This document shows, in pieces, positions 14,932-21,862 of a DNA stretch of 21,862 nt. A program made the translations under genes and the position numbers. The stretch spans positions 1 to 21,862 of the forward strand of contig DASYSL010000107.1 of the NCBI GenBank assembly GCA_036003365.1. The letters run 5' to 3'. The stretch comes from DASYSL01 sp036003365. GTDB lineage: Bacteria > Eisenbacteria > RBG-16-71-46 > DASYSL01. Numbering within the stretch: position 1 is the stretch's first letter; each line of letters begins with the position of its first letter. The notes beneath the pieces are model-generated. The model saw nothing but the letters and a program-made list of their open reading frames with translations, had not been told where the DNA came from and searched no databases.

Positions 14932-17900
14932 CCGTGGGCCTCGAGCGCTGGTCGCGCGAAATTGCGGGCGCCGATCTTCCGGCGAGCGAGCTCCAACGCC
15001 TGCTCGGCATCTGGGAGGACGTGCTCGGCCTCGTGGTCGATCCCAAGAGCCCGGCGGTGGCCGCGGATTCTCGGGCGCGCACGCTCCTGCCCAAGCTGCT
15101 CGAGCTCGCCGGCATGGCGCCCGACGATTTCTGGGCCATGCCGCGAGGCAAGCGCGGGCGCTGGTTTCTGCAGCAGTTCTCGCGCAACTCGCGCGACGTG
15201 CCGGCGCTCGAGATGTCGGCGTTCGATCTCGACAAGGCGGCCAAGGAACGCTTCCGCCGCGAGCCTTTGACGCTGGGCAGCGCCTGGCACTACGGCTTGT
15301 GGCGCTCGTACTTCTCGCACGCCGCCATCACGCACCCCGCCAACGACGGCTTGCGCGAGGAGTTCTCGACCGCGTGGGACCTCGTGCGCAAGGAGCCGGC
15401 GGTGCTGTTCCGCGAGGCCTCAGGCGTGCGCACCCTCGAGCTCTCGAGCGTGCGGCTCGACATGCCGATCCTGGTGGGCCCGATGCCGTTCGGGGACGGC
15501 GTGAGGCTCGAGACCGCCTACCTGCGCGCCGTGCGCGCCGAGGATCCGGCGCACGACTTGAAGACGCGCACTCTGGTCGTGGTGCGTGCCACCGATTACC
15601 TCGCGCACACGGGCGAGCTTTCGCCCTACGCCGAGGACATCCTGCCGCGCTTCACGCAGGAGGACCTGGCGCGCCTCAAGCGCGGCGACCCGGACACGCA
15701 GCCATGGGCCGAGTTGCTCGCCCGCGCGCGCGTGGCCGAAATCGTGTGGCACGAGGAGCTGGCGGGAGACGCGGCGTGGCTCTCCGAGCGCTGGCCGCAA
15801 CTCCTGCTCAGCGTGTACATCCGCTATTTCGGCGGCTTCTGGGCGGCCCTCGCCGAGACCGTGCGCGTGCCCGGCGTCGCCGTCGTGCAGGTGCACTCGG
15901 GCGAGCTCAAGAGCTACCGCCTCATCCCGCGCGTCGACGCGTTCCTGAAGGACCGGCTCGACCGGGCCCGCGTCCAGCTCGTGAGCGTGGGCGGCGACAC
16001 CGACACCATCGCGAGCGCCGCCGCGGTCTACGAAGCCGTGCTCCTGGGCGCCAACGGCGGCGCCGCCACGCACCTCGCCGTGCTGGCGCTGGCGCCCGAG
16101 TTCGCCGACGTGCTCACCGGCGGCGATCCCGCGCCTTACGTGCGCGGCCTGGCCGCGCGCGGCGCCGAGGAGCTCTATGAGGAAGCGGTCAACACGCTCT
16201 CGTGCTGGCAGCACTCGATCCTCGATTTCCTCTCGTGCATGGGCATCGACGACGTCCAGAAGACGTCGGGCAACACCATGGCCATCACCATCACCGAGGA
16301 TTGGGCCCGCGAGGTGGACGCGCTGGCCACGCCGGACTTCGCCGCCACCAACCGCGAGCTGAACACGCGCCGCGTGGCCGCCGAGCCCGTGCCCGCCGAC
16401 GTGCGCGAGCGCTATCGCGTGACCTCGCTGCTCCGCCAGGTGAAGCCGGGCCTGCCGCTCGTGCATGCCGCGCGCATCCAGGATCAGCACACGGCCAACT
16501 GGCACCTCATGAACTCGAACCGGAGCTTGACCGGCGATTTCCTCGAGGTGGCGTATCGCATGGCCGCCGGTCATCTGCCGGTGGCCGACGATTTCTTCCT
16601 CGAAGGCGACATGGGCTCGGCGACGCTCGACGGCGTGCGCCTGTCGCTCAAGCGCTCCTCGCTCGAATGGGCGCTCGAGCGGCTGCACCGCGATGCCACG
16701 CTGCTCGATTACGTGCAGCTGGCCGTGCCGCGTGGCTTTCACCGGCCGGGCGCACTGCGCCCGGGCGCGCGCAGTGCTTTGCGGCTGGCAGGAGCAGAGG
16801 TACAGGCGCCATCGAAATCAGGAAACGGCGGCACTCCCGAGGGTTCGTTCGCCACCTGGACCGCCGATCGCCGCGGCGGCTTCGAGGTGCGCATCGATGC
16901 CAACGCCGAGCTCGCGTCAGCCCTCGAGCGTGGCACGGCGCTCGAAGTCGTGGGCCTCGGCCCCGACGGTGACCAGCCGCAGATCGTGGCCCTGGCCGGC
17001 GTGGCGCAAGGGGCGGCCGGCGCCTCCATCGCGCGCGCGTCCGTCGACGGCGCCATCGTTCTCAAGCGCCACCCGGCGGGTGGCTACGTGCTCTCGGGCC
17101 TCGGGGTGCGCGAGCCCATCTGGCAAGCGCCCATCGCCCACGCCAGCATCTCGCTCGGTGCCGCGTCGGAAGACTTCCTCACCGCGCGCATCGAGGGCAA
17201 CGCCGGCATCGCCATGGTCTCCTCGGGCGAAGGCGGACCGATTCGCCTGACCAAGGACGAGGACATGTCGTGGGAGTCGATGCAGGCGGCGAGCGGGCAC
17301 TTCGGCATCCATGCCGCCGACCTGCGTCGCGTGCGCGACGTCGAGATCAAGATCAACCAGGGTGCCAAGCCGGGCAAAGGCGGACGGCTCGCCGGCGCGA
17401 AGGTGACCGCACAGGTGAGCAAGGCGCGCAACATTCCCGTCGGTACCGACGCGCTCTCGCCCGACCCCAAGCACGACATCTATTCGATCGAGGACATGCC
17501 GGCCGAGGTGTGGCTCTGGCTCCTCTATCACACGCATTGCGGCATCAAGATCACCGGCTCCAACTACACGCGCTACGTGGCCGCGGGCATGTGGTCGAAC
17601 TTCGTGGTCGACTATCTGCTCGTCGATTCCGGCCTCGGCGGCTCGGGCAACTACCACGCCGACTCCTCGCATGTGGGCTGGCCCGACATCTTCCGCACCA
17701 TCCTGCACACGCACCACGCGCTGGTGAGCGAGAAAGTCGACCTCGACGGCTCGGGCGAGCTGCGCCCCATCCGCGACCTGAACGGCGTCCCGTTCGGCGC
17801 GGGGGGCGGCACGCGCCTGTTCGCGAGCGGCGGCATGCGCGGCGAGCTGGACTTCCTGAAGGTGCTCATCGCCGGCGCCGACGGCGTGGTCGTGGCCTCG

Positions 17901-20900
17901 ATCGACAAAGCCGTGGCCTTCGGCTGCAATCAATGCGGCAACTGCCACCTCGACTGCCCGCGCGGCGGCATCACCACCAAGCTCGAGCTGACGAGTCAGA
18001 ACGACCGCGCCATGATGCGCGACCGCTTCCGCAACTGGATCGCGCTTTCCCTGGTGAAGCTCGCCGTGCTGGTGGACGCGATCAACTACGAGAGCGGCGC
18101 CCTGAACGAAGCCGGTATGGTGCGCGACCGCGTCAAGCTCATCCGCGACATCCGCGAGCTGCGCGGCCGCCTCGATCTCGTGCGCCTGCCCCAGCTGCCG
18201 GCGCCGCAGCAGGGCGACGAGCCGGTGGTGCGCCCCGATTCGGTGGCGGCGGTCGAGCACGACTCCTGCCGCGTGGGCTCGCTCACGGTGAGCGAGCCGG
18301 TGGACGTGGGGGCCATCTGGGAAGCGGCCAAGCTCTCGTACAACGGTGGCAACAACCGCGGCGGCGGCATCGGCTTCGCCGGGTTTGCGCCGCCGGCCGT
18401 GGCCGGCAAGACCGCCTTCCTGCTCAACACCATCGGTCCCGACCGCGCCGAGACGACCGCGAGCATGCTCGATCACTTCGAGGGCTGCCGCTTCTTCGAC
18501 GCGAGCGGGGGCGAGATGGCGCGCAAGGACGTGGCCCGCCGCTTGCCGGAATTCCGTGTCCCGGTGCGCGCGCCCTATGCCGACGAGGAGGGCTGGCGCC
18601 GCGCCGGGTTGCGCGAGAACGTGGGTGACTTCTCGCTCTTCTTCGTCGAAGCGCGGCCCGACGTGCTCGAGCGCTACGCGCACATCCTGCTCTCGAGCGC
18701 ACACTGGCTGCCGCGCCACACGCGCTTCGGCGATCTTGCCGACGAAACGCTCCTCGCGACGCTCCGCGGCGCCACCGAGGGCGATGCGCGCCTGGCCGAG
18801 TTCCCGGCAGCGGTGCGCGAGGAGTACTTCTCGGTGCTCGCGCACATCCTCGACAGCCGCTACTACCGCACGCACGGCAAGCCGGGCGCTGCCGCGGGCA
18901 AGTACGCCGACAAACGCCGCGGCTTCGTGGTCTCGGTGGGCGAGGACATGGGCTCGATCAAGATCTCGGGCTGGACGCACGTCATCCCCGAGTACTTCGA
19001 CTTCGAGCGCTTCTGGGCCGGTTATCCGGGCGCGGCCGAGCACGGCGGTGTCGAAGTGACGCAGAAGGGACGCACGTTCCGTACCACGGCACTGCACGCG
19101 CACGTGTGGGGCATGCACCACCGTTATCCCACGAACTCGCCGGCCATCGACGCCGAGGGCCGCGGCAACCCGGCGGGGGCGCATCCCTTCAAGGCCTACA
19201 ACGTGCTGCTCATGCACAACGGCGAGCAGGTCGGCGTCGATTCCACGGCGCCGTTCCTGGCTGAGTACGGCACCGTCCATCCCGACGAATCGATGGGGCC
19301 GGGCGCCATCGAGTACGCAGGCGACTCGCTATACGAGCGCAAGGCGCTCACCGATACCGAGTACGCGGCCTATCTGGTGGACTTCACGCGGCGCGTGCTC
19401 GGCCTCGGCACCGAAGAGGCGACGCAGATCATCTCGCCCATCACCGGGCTCGATCTCGAGGCCATGCCCGAGCCCAAGCGCTCGCTGCATCGGCTGCTCG
19501 CCACCAACTACGTGCAGCTCACGCCGACCGGTCCGTACAAGTTCACCATCCTGGAGACGCGGCCCGGGGGGCGTGTCGGCTTCCGCGAGAACATGGACAT
19601 CAAGTTCTTGAGGCCGCACGAGGTGATCGTGCATCGCGACGAGGCCGAGGGCGGCGTGAAGGTGGCGGCCAACGGCTCGGAAGCCAAGATCGCCGACTCC
19701 ATGCTGCGCGTCCTGCATGCGCAGGGCGTGCTGGGCGACGCGGCGGCCGACCTGCGCTTCAACATGCGCCCGGGCGGACGCCCCGGTCAGCGCGAGTTCG
19801 GCGGCGTGGTGGAAGCCTTCGTGCGTCGCGGCGTGCCCGAGATGACGCTCGTGAACCGCTTCGGCGAAGACGTGGTGGTCGAGCGCGCGGGCACCAAGGT
19901 CGATCTCGCCACCCCGCTGGGCGCTGCGGCGGGCAGCGCGGCTTCGTCGTGGCGCGGTCTGGTGGACGAGTACCGCGACCGAGCCGCGCACGCCGCCGAG
20001 GAGTCATCCGCCTCCGGGCGCCTCTTCGGTCCCGAGGACGATCTCCCCGCGCCCGCGCAGGAGCTGGTCGAGACCGCGCTCGAGCGCGTGGGCTCGCTGA
20101 GTTTCGGCGACTACCGCTACCTGGTGGAAGACGCGCTGCCCTCGATGGCCAAAGACGGCGACGCGCATCAGGCACTCGCCCTGCGCATGCTCACCGAATT
20201 GCGCAAGCGGCTCGTGTTCAGTGACCTCGGCGGCAAGGCGCTCTCGAGCATGGAGTACCTGACCGACGGTGGCCGCGCGCGCGACGGCTCGCCCGAAGGT
20301 GGGATCTATCGCATCCTCGACGCGGTGCCCGCGTTCGGCGGCACGTACGGGCGCGCGCGCCTCTCGCGCATCACCTTCGCCACGCGCGACGATCTGGTGG
20401 AGCCGGCCGATCCGGCGCGCGACGTGCTCGTGGTCGACTTCCGCGATTTCGAGAGCGTGGCGTTCTCGAACGCCTGCGCTTCGCGCTTCGTGAGCGAGGC
20501 CACCCAGCTCGGCTGGCGGCATTTCATCGCCTACAATTTCATCGGCGGCCCGCGCTACCTGGGCACGAACCTGACGGGCCCCGACGGTGCGCCGGCGCGC
20601 GCCTTCGTCATGGAGCTCTACGGCCGCGAGTTCGGCGACTTCCTGGGCGCCTTGCTCGAAGGCGGACGCATGTACGCCTACGGGCAAGGCCAGAGCCACG
20701 CCGGCTTCAAGGCCGACTCGGGGCGCCTCTTCCTGCTGCAGGATGCGCTCAACACGTGCGCCTACGCGGCGCACGGATTCATGTTCAGCGCCTGGGACAC
20801 CGGCTCGCGCTTCGCCGTCGCCGGCCAGAACAAGGTGGCGCTCGGCGACGACACGCCGGCGCAGGGCTTCAAGTCGCTGCACATGGGCTCGCCCAACGAA

Positions 20901-21344
20901 TACGCGTTCGAGTACCTGATGTCGGGCGGCGACAACTCGTGCCACATCGTGCTCGGTCTGGCCAAACCCGATCGCCAAGGCCACCTCGCGCTGCGACCGC
21001 GGCCCTACGCCGGCAAGTTCTTCATGTCGGGCGCGGCCGCGGGGCGCGTGTTCGTGCTCGACCCCGAGCGCCGTCTCGAGCCCGAGCAATATCGCGGCAA
21101 TGTGATCATGCCGATCAGTCCCGCCGAGTGGGCGCGCGACGTGGTCCCTCTGCTCGAGACCGAAGCCCGCCTGCGCGGCGCCCCCATGCGCGCCGACGCC
21201 GACTCGTTCTCGCTCCGCCTGGGCGGCGAGTGGCGCCGCTGGCCCTTCGCCGAAGCCTTCTCCAAGCTCGTCCCCAGCAAGGTCGCCGCCAAGATGGTCA
21301 CGGAGCCCACGCCCGAAGCCCTGGTGCAGATCGTCGGAGAGTAG
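14928..21344 (+). CDS. Glutamate-synthase-like fusion protein with permuted domain order
   Basis: A 2138-aa protein without a signal peptide. In order it has: a divergent N-terminal module (about 130-450) resembling a degenerate FMN barrel; a linker; and a Glu_synthase FMN barrel (about 720-1050; VEIKINQGAKPGKGG, HDIYSIEDM, DSGLGGSG, FASGGMRGELDFLK). The barrel's Fe-S ligands are C1000, C1003, C1006 and C1010. A class II amidotransferase of the archaeal/MgsA type follows (about 1114-1570; candidate nucleophile C1114, NRGGGIGFAGF, SVGEDMGSIK, HHRYPTNSP, HNGE, LTDTE). Last is a GXGXG helix domain (about 1830-2090; EYLMSGGDNSCHIVLG, AGKFFMSGAAAGRVFVLDP). Canonical GltB is about 1500 aa with the amidotransferase first. 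The GTG start overlaps the previous stop (GTGA). The gene is coupled to the FAD/Fe-S gene and has no GltD partner. Glutamate synthase activity, or a related amine transfer, is inference. Confidence 0.85.
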   Translation: MTVGLERWSREIAGADLPASELQRLLGIWEDVLGLVVDPKSPAVAADSRARTLLPKLLELAGMAPDDFWAMPRGKRGRWFLQQFSRNSRDVPALEMSAFDLDKAAKERFRREPLTLGSAWHYGLWRSYFSHAAITHPANDGLREEFSTAWDLVRKEPAVLFREASGVRTLELSSVRLDMPILVGPMPFGDGVRLETAYLRAVRAEDPAHDLKTRTLVVVRATDYLAHTGELSPYAEDILPRFTQEDLARLKRGDPDTQPWAELLARARVAEIVWHEELAGDAAWLSERWPQLLLSVYIRYFGGFWAALAETVRVPGVAVVQVHSGELKSYRLIPRVDAFLKDRLDRARVQLVSVGGDTDTIASAAAVYEAVLLGANGGAATHLAVLALAPEFADVLTGGDPAPYVRGLAARGAEELYEEAVNTLSCWQHSILDFLSCMGIDDVQKTSGNTMAITITEDWAREVDALATPDFAATNRELNTRRVAAEPVPADVRERYRVTSLLRQVKPGLPLVHAARIQDQHTANWHLMNSNRSLTGDFLEVAYRMAAGHLPVADDFFLEGDMGSATLDGVRLSLKRSSLEWALERLHRDATLLDYVQLAVPRGFHRPGALRPGARSALRLAGAEVQAPSKSGNGGTPEGSFATWTADRRGGFEVRIDANAELASALERGTALEVVGLGPDGDQPQIVALAGVAQGAAGASIARASVDGAIVLKRHPAGGYVLSGLGVREPIWQAPIAHASISLGAASEDFLTARIEGNAGIAMVSSGEGGPIRLTKDEDMSWESMQAASGHFGIHAADLRRVRDVEIKINQGAKPGKGGRLAGAKVTAQVSKARNIPVGTDALSPDPKHDIYSIEDMPAEVWLWLLYHTHCGIKITGSNYTRYVAAGMWSNFVVDYLLVDSGLGGSGNYHADSSHVGWPDIFRTILHTHHALVSEKVDLDGSGELRPIRDLNGVPFGAGGGTRLFASGGMRGELDFLKVLIAGADGVVVASIDKAVAFGCNQCGNCHLDCPRGGITTKLELTSQNDRAMMRDRFRNWIALSLVKLAVLVDAINYESGALNEAGMVRDRVKLIRDIRELRGRLDLVRLPQLPAPQQGDEPVVRPDSVAAVEHDSCRVGSLTVSEPVDVGAIWEAAKLSYNGGNNRGGGIGFAGFAPPAVAGKTAFLLNTIGPDRAETTASMLDHFEGCRFFDASGGEMARKDVARRLPEFRVPVRAPYADEEGWRRAGLRENVGDFSLFFVEARPDVLERYAHILLSSAHWLPRHTRFGDLADETLLATLRGATEGDARLAEFPAAVREEYFSVLAHILDSRYYRTHGKPGAAAGKYADKRRGFVVSVGEDMGSIKISGWTHVIPEYFDFERFWAGYPGAAEHGGVEVTQKGRTFRTTALHAHVWGMHHRYPTNSPAIDAEGRGNPAGAHPFKAYNVLLMHNGEQVGVDSTAPFLAEYGTVHPDESMGPGAIEYAGDSLYERKALTDTEYAAYLVDFTRRVLGLGTEEATQIISPITGLDLEAMPEPKRSLHRLLATNYVQLTPTGPYKFTILETRPGGRVGFRENMDIKFLRPHEVIVHRDEAEGGVKVAANGSEAKIADSMLRVLHAQGVLGDAAADLRFNMRPGGRPGQREFGGVVEAFVRRGVPEMTLVNRFGEDVVVERAGTKVDLATPLGAAAGSAASSWRGLVDEYRDRAAHAAEESSASGRLFGPEDDLPAPAQELVETALERVGSLSFGDYRYLVEDALPSMAKDGDAHQALALRMLTELRKRLVFSDLGGKALSSMEYLTDGGRARDGSPEGGIYRILDAVPAFGGTYGRARLSRITFATRDDLVEPADPARDVLVVDFRDFESVAFSNACASRFVSEATQLGWRHFIAYNFIGGPRYLGTNLTGPDGAPARAFVMELYGREFGDFLGALLEGGRMYAYGQGQSHAGFKADSGRLFLLQDALNTCAYAAHGFMFSAWDTGSRFAVAGQNKVALGDDTPAQGFKSLHMGSPNEYAFEYLMSGGDNSCHIVLGLAKPDRQGHLALRPRPYAGKFFMSGAAAGRVFVLDPERRLEPEQYRGNVIMPISPAEWARDVVPLLETEARLRGAPMRADADSFSLRLGGEWRRWPFAEAFSKLVPSKVAAKMVTEPTPEALVQIVGE

Positions 21345-21355
21345 CGGGCCCGGCC

Positions 21356-21721
21356 ATGCCGTCGGACTCGACGCCACCCAAGCCCAAGCGCCGGCTCAAA
21401 TGGGTTTTGTTCGTTCTGCTTGGGTTCGTCGCTCTCGCCTTGATTGATTACGGACGGGCCGTCAATGGCCAGAACCCGATTTTCAGTATCAGAGGCTCGG
21501 TCATGGAAGATGGAGGGACGGCGACTTACGCCGGTCTTGGCTATAGCCTGACCATCTACGCCGAGAGGGTTGATATGAGCCATCCTCTCGTGGAACACCC
21601 GACCAAGGATGGTATCGACCATGGCGCCTATCTCCGCGAGGGTCCGGAGCTCACGTGTTGGTTTCCACCGTGGCGTATGAGCTCGTTGAAGTACTTCGAA
21701 CCGTATGGAACCCAGCCGTGA
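21356..21721 (+). CDS. Small single-helix membrane protein, unknown function
   Basis: A 121-aa protein starting 11 bp after the glutamate-synthase-like gene. A basic N-terminus (PPKPKRRLK) precedes one transmembrane helix (about 15-31, WVLFVLLGFVALALIDY). An extracytoplasmic domain follows, with NGQNPIFSIRG, DGGTATYAGLGYSLTIY and a C-terminal GPELTCWF. The 'NGxxPIF...DGGT..Y.GLGY' pattern recalls small uncharacterised single-pass proteins in Firmicutes, but I cannot name a family. The ATG lacks a clear Shine-Dalgarno site. The coding sequence is less GC-rich and less biased at third positions than the large gene before it, so it may have a different history. Confidence 0.65.
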   Translation: MPSDSTPPKPKRRLKWVLFVLLGFVALALIDYGRAVNGQNPIFSIRGSVMEDGGTATYAGLGYSLTIYAERVDMSHPLVEHPTKDGIDHGAYLREGPELTCWFPPWRMSSLKYFEPYGTQP

Positions 21722-21745
21722 ACCAACGCTTTGGTTGCGCTTAAC

Positions 21746-21862
21746 GTGAGCTGGCCGGTCGTGGCGGGACTCGTCCTGGTCATCACCGGCGTCGTTCTCT
21801 ACGTCGTCGCCATGCGATTGCCGCGGGCGAGCGGGAATCCATTGCTCGTGTTCGCGACCTTC
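21746..21862 (+). CDS. Membrane protein, 5' part only
   Basis: An open frame runs to the window end with 39 codons visible from the GTG at 21746. The N-terminus is a strong hydrophobic helix (WPVVAGLVLVITGVVLYVVAM) followed by RLPRASGNPLLVFATF, which looks like the start of a second segment. An in-frame TTG at 21731 is an alternative start; neither has a good ribosome site. It lies 24 bp after the previous stop, in the same frame. Too little is visible to assign a family. Confidence 0.4.
   Translation, partial: MSWPVVAGLVLVITGVVLYVVAMRLPRASGNPLLVFATF

Noticed and set aside
16917..19280. A 787-codon minus-strand frame inside the glutamate-synthase-like gene.
   Set aside because: It mirrors the FMN and amidotransferase motifs on the plus strand, is full of RARA/HRVAH-type low-complexity sequence, and has no ribosome site.
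14928..21344. Calling the large gene a normal gltB.
   Set aside because: The domain order, the length of 2138 aa, the internal Cys and the absence of gltD differ from GltB; only the module families match.

Overview
The window reads as a high-GC (by eye roughly two-thirds G+C) chromosomal segment of a diderm, Gram-negative bacterium. A TonB-dependent outer-membrane receptor and a periplasmic YfiR-type protein show the outer membrane. Dense gene packing, GTG/TTG starts and repeated 4-bp start/stop overlaps are typical of such genomes. I cannot fix the phylum from this sequence. I see no rRNA, tRNA, transposase, CRISPR array or phage gene.

Layout. (1) Positions 1-3309, plus strand: a tightly coupled run of two tandem paralogous TPR proteins (the first cut by the window edge), a CHASE2-transmembrane-SpoIIE/PP2C phosphatase and a 64-aa two-helix membrane protein. 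(2) Positions 3306-7483, minus strand: a family I inorganic pyrophosphatase, a small TPR protein, a 4-helix membrane protein and a NatA/NatB-like ABC exporter pair. (3) Positions 7824-12145, plus strand: a three-gene envelope-signalling operon of TonB-dependent receptor, YfiR-family (DUF4154) periplasmic protein, and hybrid histidine kinase with a CHASE8-like sensor. This resembles the Pseudomonas YfiR-YfiN pairing, with a kinase/receiver output instead of a diguanylate cyclase. (4) Positions 12283-21344, plus strand: two translationally coupled redox genes. The first is a GlcD-type FAD oxidase fused to four [4Fe-4S] motifs. The second is a 2138-aa glutamate-synthase-like protein. Two small membrane-protein genes follow, the last cut by the window end.

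The most interesting part is region 4. The large protein carries all three glutamate synthase building blocks (FMN barrel, class II amidotransferase, GXGXG helix) in the order FMN, amidotransferase, GXGXG. The usual GltB order starts with the amidotransferase. Ahead of them lies a long N-terminal module that looks like a degenerate second barrel. The candidate catalytic cysteine of the amidotransferase is at about residue 1114, deep inside the chain, although this enzyme class needs it at a free N-terminus. Either the protein is cleaved at that point or the glutaminase is not active. No GltD-type NADPH subunit is present; the coupled partner is the FAD/4x[4Fe-4S] protein. I infer a complex that may pass electrons from oxidation of an organic substrate, perhaps a 2-hydroxy acid, through FAD and Fe-S clusters to the FMN site. 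The substrate and product are unknown.
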